The notes below the pieces were generated by a model that made no database searches, had not been told where the DNA came from, and was given only the letters and a program-made list of their open reading frames with translations. Shown in pieces: positions 1 through 7,801 of a stretch of 36,154 nucleotides of DNA. Each line of letters starts with the position of its first letter. Within the stretch, counting starts at the first letter, position 1. The position numbers and the translations under genes are program-made. Source of the stretch: an uncultured Pelagibacteraceae bacterium (GTDB taxonomy: Bacteria; Pseudomonadota; Alphaproteobacteria; Pelagibacterales; Pelagibacteraceae); contig CACBFE010000008.1 of NCBI GenBank assembly GCA_902538445.1, forward strand, positions 1 to 36,154, given 5' to 3'.

Positions 1-32
1 TTAAAAATGAAATTAAAAAGTGGTGGTCATGA
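1..32 (+). CDS. gatA: 3' end of an upstream gene, probably gatA (partial)
   Basis: The frame starting at base 3 reads KNEIKKWWS and stops with TGA at 30-32. This stop overlaps the ATG of gatB at 29-31 in an ATGA arrangement, the commonest junction type in this window. Its identity as the glutamyl-tRNA amidotransferase A subunit is inferred only from gatB following it, because nine residues cannot be recognised by themselves. The gene body lies outside the window. Confidence 0.45.
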   Translation, partial: KNEIKKWWS

Positions 33-1498
33 GCAAAGAAAAATTTGATTATTTTATTAAGGGAGAAAAAGGGAAATATGAAGTTGTGATAGGGCTTGAA
101 GTTCATGCTCAAGTTTTATCTAAATCCAAACTTTTTTCTGGGTCATCAACTAAATTTGGTGCTAATCCTAATAACCAGGTGAGTTTGATTGACTCTGCTT
201 TTCCAGGAATGTTACCGGTCATCAATGAAGAATGTGTTAAGCAAGCAGTAAGAACTGGCCTAGGTTTAAATGCAAAAATAAATAATTACTCAGTTTTTGA
301 TAGGAAAAATTACTTCTATGCAGATTTACCTCAAGGCTATCAAATATCTCAGTACAAGAACCCTATCGTAGGAGAAGGCAAAGTTTTATTAGATATGCCT
401 TATGGATCAAAAGAAATTGGCATAGAGAGACTTCATCTCGAGCAAGATGCGGGTAAAAGCATTCATGATATGGACCCATCTAACACTTACGTAGATTTAA
501 ATCGTTCAGGAATTGCTTTAATGGAAATTGTTAGCAAACCAGATCTTAGATCACCAGATGAAGTTAATGCTTACATAAAAAAATTAAGATCAATCATGAG
601 ATATTTAGGAACCTGTGATGGAAACATGCAAGAGGGATCACTTAGAGCAGATGTAAACGTATCTGTAAGAAAAGAAGGTGATACAAATTTTGGAACACGT
701 TGTGAAATCAAAAATGTAAATTCTATAAAATTTATGCAGATGGCAATAGAATATGAAGCTGCAAGACAAGTTGAATTAATAGAAAATGGTAAAAAAATAG
801 ATCAAGAAACAAGACTTTTCGACACAAAAAAAAATGAAACAAGATCAATGAGATCCAAAGAAGATGCACATGATTATAGATATTTTCCTGATCCAGATCT
901 TCTTCCATTAAAGTTAGAACAAAAATTAATCGATGACTTAAAAAAATCCCTTCCAGAGCTTCCTGATAAAAAAAAAGAAAGATTTGTAAAAGAATATGGA
1001 CTAAATGCATATGAAGCAAATGTTTTAGTCGCAGAAAAAGAAATATCTGACTATTACGAAGAAGTTGCAAAACTATCTGATAAAAAACTTGCAGCTACTT
1101 GGATGATGGGTGATTTATTTGCAATGTTAAATGATAGGGGGCTTGATATATCAAAATCACCTATATCAGCAAAATATTTTGCAGAGTTAGTTCAAGCAAT
1201 TAAATCCGGAGAAATTTCAGGAAGAATAGCAAAAGAAGTTTTCGAAATTATGGTTGAAAGCGGAGATAATCCAAAAAAAATTATAGAGTCAAAAGGAATG
1301 AAGCAGCAAAGTGATCCTAAAGAATTAGAGAAAATGATTAATGAAATATTATCAAAAAATAAAGATAAAGTTGATCAATACAATGCTGGAAAAGAAAAAT
1401 TATTTGGTTTTTTTGTCGGTCAGGTTATGAAATTATCTGGTGGAAAAGCAAATCCTCAATTAACAAACGAGATTCTAAAAAAACTTTTAAAAGGCTAA
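29..1498 (+). CDS. gatB: Asp-tRNA(Asn)/Glu-tRNA(Gln) amidotransferase subunit B
   Basis: GatB is the tRNA-binding and kinase subunit of the GatCAB complex, which converts misacylated Glu-tRNA(Gln) or Asp-tRNA(Asn) to the correct aminoacyl-tRNA in the cytoplasm. The N-terminus carries the family signature [12 protein letters not shown], followed by [27 protein letters not shown] and [13 protein letters not shown]. The C-terminal GatB/Yqey region ends in [17 protein letters not shown]. The length of 489 residues is normal for the family. I chose ATG at 29, which overlaps the preceding TGA, over the in-frame GTG at 20, which would add only MVV. The next gene starts 2 bases after the stop, so cotranscription with the methyltransferase is likely. 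Confidence 0.97.
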   Translation: MSKEKFDYFIKGEKGKYEVVIGLEVHAQVLSKSKLFSGSSTKFGANPNNQVSLIDSAFPGMLPVINEECVKQAVRTGLGLNAKINNYSVFDRKNYFYADLPQGYQISQYKNPIVGEGKVLLDMPYGSKEIGIERLHLEQDAGKSIHDMDPSNTYVDLNRSGIALMEIVSKPDLRSPDEVNAYIKKLRSIMRYLGTCDGNMQEGSLRADVNVSVRKEGDTNFGTRCEIKNVNSIKFMQMAIEYEAARQVELIENGKKIDQETRLFDTKKNETRSMRSKEDAHDYRYFPDPDLLPLKLEQKLIDDLKKSLPELPDKKKERFVKEYGLNAYEANVLVAEKEISDYYEEVAKLSDKKLAATWMMGDLFAMLNDRGLDISKSPISAKYFAELVQAIKSGEISGRIAKEVFEIMVESGDNPKKIIESKGMKQQSDPKELEKMINEILSKNKDKVDQYNAGKEKLFGFFVGQVMKLSGGKANPQLTNEILKKLLKG

Positions 1499-1500
1499 TT

Positions 1501-2154
1501 ATGCCTAAAAAATTAGATTTAACAGATAATCTTGAAAAGTATATTATTGACCATTCTGATGATCTTACTGACGTTCAAAAAGAGATCTTAAATTATAATC
1601 TTAGTCTTGGCGATCAAAAGAAATTGCAAATTTCTATTTCACAAGCGCAATTTCTTCAAACATTAATTAAAACATCTAATACAAAAAAAGTTTTAGAAAT
1701 TGGAAGTTTTACAGGTTTTAGCGCTTTATCAATGGCCGTATCGTTACCCGATGATGGGTCTTTAATTAGTTTAGATAAAAACGTTGAATTTAGTAAAAAA
1801 GCAAAGTCTTTTTATGATAAGGCTAATGAAAACAAGATAACACAAATTATAAAGCCAGCACTTGAGAGTTTGAAAGAACTAGAAAATGCTAAACAAAAAT
1901 TTGATTTGGTTTTTATTGATGCAGATAAAGAAAATTATATAAATTATTATGAAAAAAGTATTGTATTAATTGGTAAAAATGGACTTATTATAATTGATAA
2001 TGTCTTATGGCATGGTGAGGTAGCCGATAATTCAAAAAATGATAAATTCACCAATATCATCAAAGAATTTAACAAATATATAAAAGACGATAATAGAGTG
2101 ATAAAAAATATCATTCCCATTGGTGATGGATTAACAATTTGTATTAAAAAATAA
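1501..2154 (+). CDS. O-methyltransferase, class I SAM-dependent (CCoAOMT-like)
   Basis: This 217-residue protein fits the methyltransferase_3 family. The SAM-binding glycine loop is VLEIGSFTGFSALSMA (about residues 61-76), followed by the acidic motif LISLDKN. FDLVFIDADKENYINYYE and IIIDNVLWHGEVAD supply the metal-binding aspartates and asparagine typical of catechol/caffeoyl-CoA O-methyltransferases. The natural substrate cannot be read from the sequence; bacterial members methylate small catechols or act on tRNA wobble hydroxyuridine (TrmR). The latter is attractive because the next gene, trhO, makes 5-hydroxyuridine in tRNA and overlaps this stop codon by one base (TAATG). A tRNA-modifying role is inference. 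Confidence 0.85.
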   Translation: MPKKLDLTDNLEKYIIDHSDDLTDVQKEILNYNLSLGDQKKLQISISQAQFLQTLIKTSNTKKVLEIGSFTGFSALSMAVSLPDDGSLISLDKNVEFSKKAKSFYDKANENKITQIIKPALESLKELENAKQKFDLVFIDADKENYINYYEKSIVLIGKNGLIIIDNVLWHGEVADNSKNDKFTNIIKEFNKYIKDDNRVIKNIIPIGDGLTICIKK

Positions 2155-3059
2155 TGTTCACTGTTTTTGGATTTTATAAATTTAAGAAAAGTAATTTTTT
2201 GAAGAAAAATAAAGAGTTTCTGCAAAGAGAAATTTTAAAAAATAATATAAGTGGTACAATTATACTTTCCCAAGAAGGAATTAATGGAACCATTGCTGGA
2301 AAAAGGAGAAATATTAGCCAGATAATTAAATCTTTAAAAAAAGTATTTAATTTTAAAGATTTCGACAGCAAGAATATGTCTCAAAGTCATTTTCAACCAT
2401 TCCACAAAGGTAAAATAAAAATAAAAAATGAAGTTGTTCCACTAGGTTTAAAAATAAATTCAAATAATAAAAAACTTAATAGATATATTTCTGGGAAATC
2501 ATGGAACAAACTTATTTCAAATAAAGAAACTTTAGTTTTAGATGCTAGAAAGCCATTTGAATACGATATAGGTACTTTTAAAAATTCTATAAATCCAAAT
2601 ATTCAAAATTTTAGAGATTTTCCAAAATACCTTAAAAAAATCGATAAAGCAAAACCTGTAGCGATGTTTTGCACCGGAGGTATTAGGTGTGAAAAAGCCT
2701 CAATATTTTTAAAAAGAAAAGGTTTTAAGAATGTTTTCCAGTTAAAAGGCGGGATACTTAATTATTTAAATAAAACCGAAAAGAAAGACAGTCTATGGAA
2801 AGGTGAGTGTTTTGTTTTTGATAATAGAGTATCTCTTAAACACAAATTAAAACAAGGAACCTACTCCGTATGTAGTGGTTGTAGAAAACCTTTTTCACCA
2901 AAAGACAAAAAATCTAACAAATACGAGGAGGGTGTTTCATGTCCTAGGTGTTATGACACACTCTCAAATTCACAAAAAACTAGATTTCGTATGAGGCAAA
3001 ATCAAATTAACCTTGCTAAAAAAGCTGGAAGAAAGCATAAGTTCCAAAAGGAATTTTAA
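2154..3059 (+). CDS. trhO: tRNA uridine(34) hydroxylase, rhodanese domain
   Basis: TrhO (YceA family) performs oxygen-dependent hydroxylation of U34 in certain tRNAs to 5-hydroxyuridine. The protein has an N-terminal acylphosphatase-like region with SQEGINGTIAG (about residues 39-49), then a rhodanese domain whose active-site loop is MFCTGGIRCEKAS with catalytic Cys173. The C-terminal part has paired cysteines, CSGCRKPF and CPRC, resembling a metal knuckle. At 301 residues it is slightly shorter than the E. coli protein. The start ATG overlaps the stop of the O-methyltransferase, which suggests translational coupling and perhaps a two-step wobble modification pathway. Confidence 0.93.
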   Translation: MFTVFGFYKFKKSNFLKKNKEFLQREILKNNISGTIILSQEGINGTIAGKRRNISQIIKSLKKVFNFKDFDSKNMSQSHFQPFHKGKIKIKNEVVPLGLKINSNNKKLNRYISGKSWNKLISNKETLVLDARKPFEYDIGTFKNSINPNIQNFRDFPKYLKKIDKAKPVAMFCTGGIRCEKASIFLKRKGFKNVFQLKGGILNYLNKTEKKDSLWKGECFVFDNRVSLKHKLKQGTYSVCSGCRKPFSPKDKKSNKYEEGVSCPRCYDTLSNSQKTRFRMRQNQINLAKKAGRKHKFQKEF

Positions 3060-3061
3060 TT

Positions 3062-4423
3062 ATGGATTTGACTAAAGGTTCGATTTGGCAGCTTCTTAGA
3101 AAAGTAACTATACCTGCAAGTACAGGGTCTCTCTTTCAAACTTTTTACAATCTAGTCGATACTTATTTTGCTGGAAGAATTTCACCAGAGGCGCTAGCAG
3201 CAATTGCAAAATCCTGGCCAATTTATTTTATAGCAATAGCTGTTGCGGTTGGTATTGGAGCCGGAACTACAGCTTTAATTAGTAATTCAATTGGAGCCAA
3301 AGAGGACAGAAAAGCATCAATGTACGTTGCTCAGTCAATAATATTAGCAGTTGTAGTTTCAATTTTCGTAACTTTATTTGGTTTAAATTTTTCTGATGAA
3401 CTTTTAAGAATTATGGGTTCCACTGAAGAAAGTATAATTTTAACACGTGAATACTTAGATATTATTTTTTTTGGAGCTGTCATTGTATTAGTTCAATTAT
3501 CTTTGAATGGAACATTAAATGCTCAAGGTGATACAAAAAGTTATAGAAATGTTTTAATTTTTACTTTTTTCTTAAATATTTTTTTGAATCCATTATTCAT
3601 ATTTGGTTATGGATTAATACCAGCATTTGGAATTGCAGGTTTAGCTATTGCTACAATTGTTTCTCAGTGTGTCGGCTTAATATATTTAGCTAATAAAGTT
3701 TATTGCTGTAAATTAAAAAAATTCCTTTATCTAGAATGCTTTAAACCAAAAATTGATTACTTAAGCTCGCTTTTTAAACAATCAGTACCAATAATGTTTA
3801 CTATGTTGATGATAATGTTTGGAGTATTTAATATTTTCTATTTTGTTGGTCAGTTTGGAGAATTAGCTACAGCAGGTTATGGTACTGCTGTTAGAATTGA
3901 ACAAGTTTTATTGTTACCAGTTATAGGTTTAAATACCGCTGTTTTATCAATTGCAGGTCAAAACTTTGGGGCAAAAATGTTTTTCAGAGTAAAAGAAGTA
4001 TATGGAAAAGCTCTAATGTTTGGCTCAGGATTTATGGTATTAGCAGGTATATTTGTTTATCTGACTTCAGAAATCATAATCTCTTTTTTTACTAATGATT
4101 TAGAAGTAATCCGAAGAGGAGCACTTTATTTACAAGTAGCAGCTTTAATTGGACCGGTTTATCCTGTTTTCTTTATTACCTCTGCTTTATTTCAGGCACT
4201 CAAAAGGCCCATTTATAGTTTATACATGACAATACTTAGATTAACCTTAATACCATTTATGTCGTTATGGTATGTCATAAATATTAGAAACGGTGAATAT
4301 CAAGATATTTTTTATACGATTTTAGCAACAAATTGGATGATGGGATTAGTTGTATTAACTTTTGTACCATTCTTTTTAAAGAGAGTATTTAGGATTTCTT
4401 TTAAAAAATTATTTGTATTCTAG
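3062..4423 (+). CDS. MATE family efflux transporter
   Basis: This is a 453-residue inner-membrane protein with about twelve hydrophobic segments in two homologous halves, as expected of multidrug and toxic compound extrusion transporters driven by cation gradients. The N-terminal LLRKVTIPASTGSLFQTFYNLVDTYFAG and the later SIPIM-like SVPIMFTMLMIMFGVFN repeat are characteristic. The substrate is unknown. The start is 2 bases after the trhO stop, so it is probably the last gene of the gatB operon. Its 3' end overlaps the 3' end of the convergent ABC permease gene by 15 bases. Confidence 0.9.
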   Translation: MDLTKGSIWQLLRKVTIPASTGSLFQTFYNLVDTYFAGRISPEALAAIAKSWPIYFIAIAVAVGIGAGTTALISNSIGAKEDRKASMYVAQSIILAVVVSIFVTLFGLNFSDELLRIMGSTEESIILTREYLDIIFFGAVIVLVQLSLNGTLNAQGDTKSYRNVLIFTFFLNIFLNPLFIFGYGLIPAFGIAGLAIATIVSQCVGLIYLANKVYCCKLKKFLYLECFKPKIDYLSSLFKQSVPIMFTMLMIMFGVFNIFYFVGQFGELATAGYGTAVRIEQVLLLPVIGLNTAVLSIAGQNFGAKMFFRVKEVYGKALMFGSGFMVLAGIFVYLTSEIIISFFTNDLEVIRRGALYLQVAALIGPVYPVFFITSALFQALKRPIYSLYMTILRLTLIPFMSLWYVINIRNGEYQDIFYTILATNWMMGLVVLTFVPFFLKRVFRISFKKLFVF

Positions 4424-5143
4424 TTTATTCTCTAATTTTCTAACAAAATAAGATACTACTAAAATTAGCACTAAGTATTCCAAAATTAAAAAAGTATATA
4501 TTTCTAAAGGTCTATAGGTAGTAGTGACTAGCTCATTAGCTTTTCTTGTTAAATCTCCTATACCTATAATTGATACTAGAGAGGACATTTTTAATACATA
4601 AACAAATTGATTTCCCATAGCTGGCAATACAACTTTAATTGCTTGCGGAAGAATTACCAATCTCATTTTTCTCCAAAAATTCATTCCTAATGACTCGGAC
4701 ACTTCATGCTGTCCTTTTGAAATTGAATTAATTCCTGCTCTAAAAATTTCTGCTTGAAACGCACTTTCACTAATAGTTAAAGCAATTATTCCTGAAACAA
4801 ATGGCGAGAAGCTTACCCCGATCATAATCGGAAGACCATAATAAATCCAAAGAATTAAAACTAATAAAGGGATGGCTCTAACGATTTCTACGTATGTTAT
4901 GTTAAAATAAGTTAAGAATTTATTATTTGATAATGATGGTAAAGCAACTATCAAACCGATAATCATTGCCAGAATTATTGATACTATTGAAATATAAATA
5001 GTAGTTGTAATTCCGCTAATTAAAAATTTTAGATTAGTTAAACCATCTATATTATCCGGACTTAATATATACCAACCCCATTCATAGTTTGAACTACATC
5101 CTTGAAGTAAAAATAGAATAGAAATTATTTTTAAAAATTTCAC
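4409..5143 (-). CDS. amino acid ABC transporter permease (HisM/GlnP family)
   Basis: This 244-residue inner-membrane subunit belongs to a polar amino acid uptake transporter. It has the binding-protein-dependent transport fold starting at LISGITTTIYISIVSI, the region EIVRAIPLLVLILWIYYGLP, and the EAA loop around EVSESLGMNFWRKMRLVILP that docks the ATPase. Oddly, the N-terminus MKFLKIISILFLLQGCSSNYEW reads as a lipoprotein signal with lipobox LQGC (Cys16). The substrate-binding protein gene lies 41 bases upstream on the same strand. No ATPase gene is in the window, so it must be supplied elsewhere or shared. Confidence 0.9.
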   Translation of the reverse strand: MKFLKIISILFLLQGCSSNYEWGWYILSPDNIDGLTNLKFLISGITTTIYISIVSIILAMIIGLIVALPSLSNNKFLTYFNITYVEIVRAIPLLVLILWIYYGLPIMIGVSFSPFVSGIIALTISESAFQAEIFRAGINSISKGQHEVSESLGMNFWRKMRLVILPQAIKVVLPAMGNQFVYVLKMSSLVSIIGIGDLTRKANELVTTTYRPLEIYTFLILEYLVLILVVSYFVRKLENKLEYK

Positions 5144-5184
5144 TAATTGACTATATTTATAAATGGGATGTATTGAAACTTAAA

Positions 5185-5955
5185 TTATAAGCTTTTTAGA
5201 TCGTACTTTGCTAGTAGAGTTTTAAAAAATCCAGATGATTGTTTTCTCTTAATCCAATTACTTACATAATCATTCCACACTTTGTCACCCTTTGGGACCA
5301 TCATTGCGAGAAATGCAGGATTTTTTCCTCCATCAGGAACTATAGCTAATTGAGGATATTTAATAACTAATTTATTTGCTTCTGTTGAACTTGTAATATT
5401 TCCGTCAGCTCTTCCTGCTAAGACTTCTTGGAAATCTCTTGCGGGCGCCTCAACTGATTGAAGTTTTGACTTCGGAAAAAATTCTTTAGCTTTTTCCTCT
5501 TGAGATGTACCTAACGTTGTAGCTATAGTCACATTGCTATTGTTTAAAGAATCCCAAGTTGAAAATTTTTTTAAATTCTTTTTTAAAACAAGTGGGACTG
5601 TTGCATACTTATAATACGTAGCGGTAAATCCAGCTACTTCAGCTCTTTTTGGTGTTTTGGTTACACTTGTCGATATATCGTACCTATCAGCTGTTATTCC
5701 TGCAACAATGGTTTTCCATTCTGCAGGCACAAATTTCACCTTTACACCCAAATCTTTAGCTAGTTCATTCATTACGTCAATATCAAATCCTTTATATTTA
5801 TTTGTTTTTGGATCTTTCATTGACATTGGATCCCAGTCTCCTGTTGTACCAACTCTTAACTCACCACTTTTTTTGATTGAGTCTAATTTAGATGCTGCTT
5901 GAACACCTGTCGTTATAAGTAGTGCTAATAATACTGAAAATATTTTTTTAATCAC
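5185..5955 (-). CDS. periplasmic solute-binding protein family 3 (cyclohexadienyl-dehydratase-like)
   Basis: The 256-residue protein starts at GTG with a Sec signal peptide (residues 1-20, cleavage after VQA). The mature part shows the family 3 pattern [16 protein letters not shown], then [18 protein letters not shown] and [21 protein letters not shown]. These fit a periplasmic binding protein feeding the adjacent permease, probably for an amino acid or amino-acid-like acid. The protein also resembles periplasmic cyclohexadienyl dehydratase (PheC), and Glu192 in SSTEANK falls near where the catalytic glutamate of that enzyme lies by eye. A binding role is favoured because of the permease. An ATG at 5957 is out of frame and hits a stop, so GTG is the start. 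Confidence 0.85.
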   Translation of the reverse strand: MIKKIFSVLLALLITTGVQAASKLDSIKKSGELRVGTTGDWDPMSMKDPKTNKYKGFDIDVMNELAKDLGVKVKFVPAEWKTIVAGITADRYDISTSVTKTPKRAEVAGFTATYYKYATVPLVLKKNLKKFSTWDSLNNSNVTIATTLGTSQEEKAKEFFPKSKLQSVEAPARDFQEVLAGRADGNITSSTEANKLVIKYPQLAIVPDGGKNPAFLAMMVPKGDKVWNDYVSNWIKRKQSSGFFKTLLAKYDLKSL

Positions 5956-6030
5956 ATAATGTTAATAGCTAATCTCTCTCTTTTTTTCGATTTGCAATTT
6001 GACCCACTTTATCAATTTAAATCAAAAGGG

Positions 6031-6060
6031 TTGACTGAAGGGCAGTTTATCAGCTATAAA
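6031..6060 (+). promoter_or_regulatory. sigma70-type promoter of umuDC
   Basis: TTGACT (6031-6036) and TATAAA (6055-6060) are separated by 18 bases, a good match to a housekeeping promoter. The predicted transcription start is about 6067, which leaves a leader of only about 13 bases before the umuD ATG at 6080. An SOS box covers the predicted start site. Confidence 0.7.
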
Positions 6061-6075
6061 GAACAAAACAAGAAC
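6061..6075. promoter_or_regulatory. LexA operator (alphaproteobacterial SOS box)
   Basis: GAACAAAACAAGAAC reads on the other strand as GTTC, 7 bases, GTTC, the exact direct-repeat consensus for LexA in Alphaproteobacteria. It directly follows the -10 hexamer and precedes the umuD start by 4 bases, a position where a bound repressor would block transcription initiation. The neighbouring genes encode DNA polymerase V subunits, classical SOS targets. Confidence 0.82.
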
Positions 6076-6079
6076 ATTT

Positions 6080-6472
6080 ATGAAGCTAACAATACCGTTT
6101 TATTTGCATAAAGTAGGAGCCGGCTTTCCGTCACCAGCCACCGATTATATTGAGGATGATATAGATTTAAATTCACACTTAATAACAAATGCACCTGCTA
6201 CTTTTATTATAAGAGTCCAAGGAAAATCTATGACTAATGTCGGTATATACGATGGAGATTTATTAATAGTAGATAAAAGCCTAAATCCCAAAAATTTTTC
6301 CACGGTAATAGCAAACGTTAATGAAGAACTTGTAGTAAAAACTTTAATTAAGAGCAAAGAAACCAACTATCTGACATCTGGGTCTAAAAATACATCAGAT
6401 AGAATTAATTTAACAGATAATCCAGAAATTATAATTTGGGGAGTAGTGACATATGTCATTCATAAACAATAG
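6080..6472 (+). CDS. umuD: DNA polymerase V subunit UmuD (S24 family autoprotease)
   Basis: The 130-residue protein is the UmuD component of translesion polymerase V, which becomes active after RecA-stimulated self-cleavage. The cleavage site is Ala14-Gly15 in KVGAGFPSPA. The serine-lysine dyad is Ser50 in GKSM and Lys87 in VVKTL. The spacings (36 from scissile residue to Ser, 37 from Ser to Lys) equal those of E. coli UmuD (24, 60, 97). It lacks the helix-turn-helix DNA-binding domain of LexA, which rules out a repressor. The gene overlaps umuC by 20 bases and lies behind an SOS-box promoter. Confidence 0.95.
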   Translation: MKLTIPFYLHKVGAGFPSPATDYIEDDIDLNSHLITNAPATFIIRVQGKSMTNVGIYDGDLLIVDKSLNPKNFSTVIANVNEELVVKTLIKSKETNYLTSGSKNTSDRINLTDNPEIIIWGVVTYVIHKQ

Positions 6473-7730
6473 TAAAAAAAAAATTGCCCTTGTTGATTGC
6501 AATTCTTTCTACGTTTCATGCGAAAGATTATTTAATCCTAAAATAAGAAACCTACCCGTTGTTGTACTGTCAAATAATGATGGCTGTGTAATATCAAGAT
6601 CAAAAGAAGCTAAAGTATTAGGAATTAAGATGGGTGAACCATATTTTAAAGTTAAAGAATTAGTTAAAAAAAATAATGTTCAAATATTTTCTTCTAACTA
6701 TTCATTATACGGTGATCTATCTAGGAGGGTAATGAGAGTATTAAAAGGATTTTCAGACAAAATAGAAATTTACTCAATAGATGAAGCATTTATAGATTTA
6801 TCACACATAAAAGATGAAATGACAGAAGAATATGGAAAAAAAATTAGAGAAAGAGTTCTTAAGTGGACTGGAATTCCAACAAGTGTTGGTATTTCGTGTA
6901 CAAAAACTTTAAGCAAAGTTGCAAACCATGTAGCTAAAAAAAATAAAGCTGGCGTAATATTTTTAAAAAAAGATATTGATGAAACATTAAAAAAATTTGA
7001 AATTTCAGATGTATGGGGAGTTGGTCGACAACTATCAAAACTATACATCAAAAATGGAATAGATAATGCATATAAATTGAAAAATATATCTAACACCTGG
7101 GTAAAAAAAAGCACAAACGTATTAGGCGCTAAAACAGTAATGGAGTTGAGAGGAATACCTTGTATCAATTTAGAAACAGAGGAAACAAAAAGAAAAAGTT
7201 GCTGTGTATCTAGATCTTTTGGAAAAAAAGTTGAAAATTTAGATAAATTAAAAGAGTCTATAACAACTCATTGTTTAAATGCGGCAGAAAAAATTAGAAC
7301 AGACAAACAAACTACAAGAGCAGTGACGGTATTTATTAGAACAAGCCCTTTTGATAAGAATAGAAAATATTACTCAAACTCTATAACAATAGAATTGCCA
7401 GTAGATACTAATAATAGTTTAGAGCTAGTGAAAACTGCTATAAATGGATTAAATAAAATTTATAAATATGGATATTTTTATCAAAAGGCTGGAATTATTT
7501 TATCAAAATTAAAAAATTCGTCAGAAAAAGAATTAAACTTATTAACGCCTATTTTAGAAAATAAATCAAAAACACTAATGAAAGCAATAGATTTTACTAA
7601 TGCAAAATACGGACGTAATGCAATAAGTATAGCCCAAGCAGGAATAAATAATGATTGGAAAATGCGTAGAGAACATTCATCAAAAATAGATACAGCATCG
7701 TTTGACTCACTACCTAAGATAAGTATATAA
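6453..7730 (+). CDS. umuC: DNA polymerase V catalytic subunit UmuC
   Basis: This is a Y-family translesion polymerase of 425 residues, close to the usual 420. The palm metal ligands are Asp15 in ALVDCNSFYVSCERLF and Asp110-Glu111 in YSIDEAFIDLS. The finger region SNNDGCVISRSKEAK and the UmuC-type GIPCINLE and SCCVSRSFG segments separate it from DinB. The C-terminal little-finger and UmuC-specific region is present. It is translated from a start inside umuD and is therefore expected to be SOS induced. Its last codons overlap the likely promoter of the downstream riboswitch. Confidence 0.96.
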   Translation: MSFINNSKKKIALVDCNSFYVSCERLFNPKIRNLPVVVLSNNDGCVISRSKEAKVLGIKMGEPYFKVKELVKKNNVQIFSSNYSLYGDLSRRVMRVLKGFSDKIEIYSIDEAFIDLSHIKDEMTEEYGKKIRERVLKWTGIPTSVGISCTKTLSKVANHVAKKNKAGVIFLKKDIDETLKKFEISDVWGVGRQLSKLYIKNGIDNAYKLKNISNTWVKKSTNVLGAKTVMELRGIPCINLETEETKRKSCCVSRSFGKKVENLDKLKESITTHCLNAAEKIRTDKQTTRAVTVFIRTSPFDKNRKYYSNSITIELPVDTNNSLELVKTAINGLNKIYKYGYFYQKAGIILSKLKNSSEKELNLLTPILENKSKTLMKAIDFTNAKYGRNAISIAQAGINNDWKMRREHSSKIDTASFDSLPKISI

Positions 7731-7731
7731 A
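7702..7731 (+). promoter_or_regulatory. probable promoter of the TPP riboswitch and thiV
   Basis: TTGACT (7702-7707) and TATAAA (7726-7731) are 18 bases apart, the same hexamers and spacing as the umuDC promoter. They lie over the last codons and stop of umuC. Initiation about 7 bases downstream would begin at the 5' edge of the riboswitch. If the register TATATA (7724-7729) is used the start moves 2 bases upstream. Confidence 0.55.
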
Positions 7732-7734
7732 GTA

Positions 7735-7798
7735 AGCACGGGGTGTCTAGAAGACTGAGATTAAACCCGACGAACCTGACCGGTAATTCAGTGAGGGA
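7735..7798 (+). promoter_or_regulatory. TPP riboswitch (THI element)
   Basis: The conserved core is present in order: GGGGTG (7740-7745), CTGAGAT (7755-7761), ACCC, GAACCTGA (7772-7779), GGTAAT and the terminal GAGGGA (7793-7798). GGGT and ACCC can pair as P2. The helix between GGGGTG and CTGAGA is minimal, TCT against AGA. The terminal GAGGGA sits 3 bases before the ATG at 7802 and doubles as the ribosome binding site, so control by thiamin diphosphate is most likely at translation initiation. No terminator hairpin follows. Confidence 0.93.
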
Positions 7799-7801
7799 AT
7801 T

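Noticed and set aside
20-28. GTG start for gatB at 20
   Set aside because: It adds only three residues, whereas ATG at 29 forms an ATGA overlap with an upstream stop, the common junction type here.
732-1070. Long open frame on the minus strand inside gatB, and similar antisense frames elsewhere (for example 18605-19126, 16808-17164, 6770-7168)
   Set aside because: They lie wholly within strongly conserved genes on the other strand and show no recognisable domain; they are products of low-GC codon use.
6080-6472. LexA repressor
   Set aside because: The S24 peptidase domain is present but there is no N-terminal helix-turn-helix domain, and it is joined to umuC.
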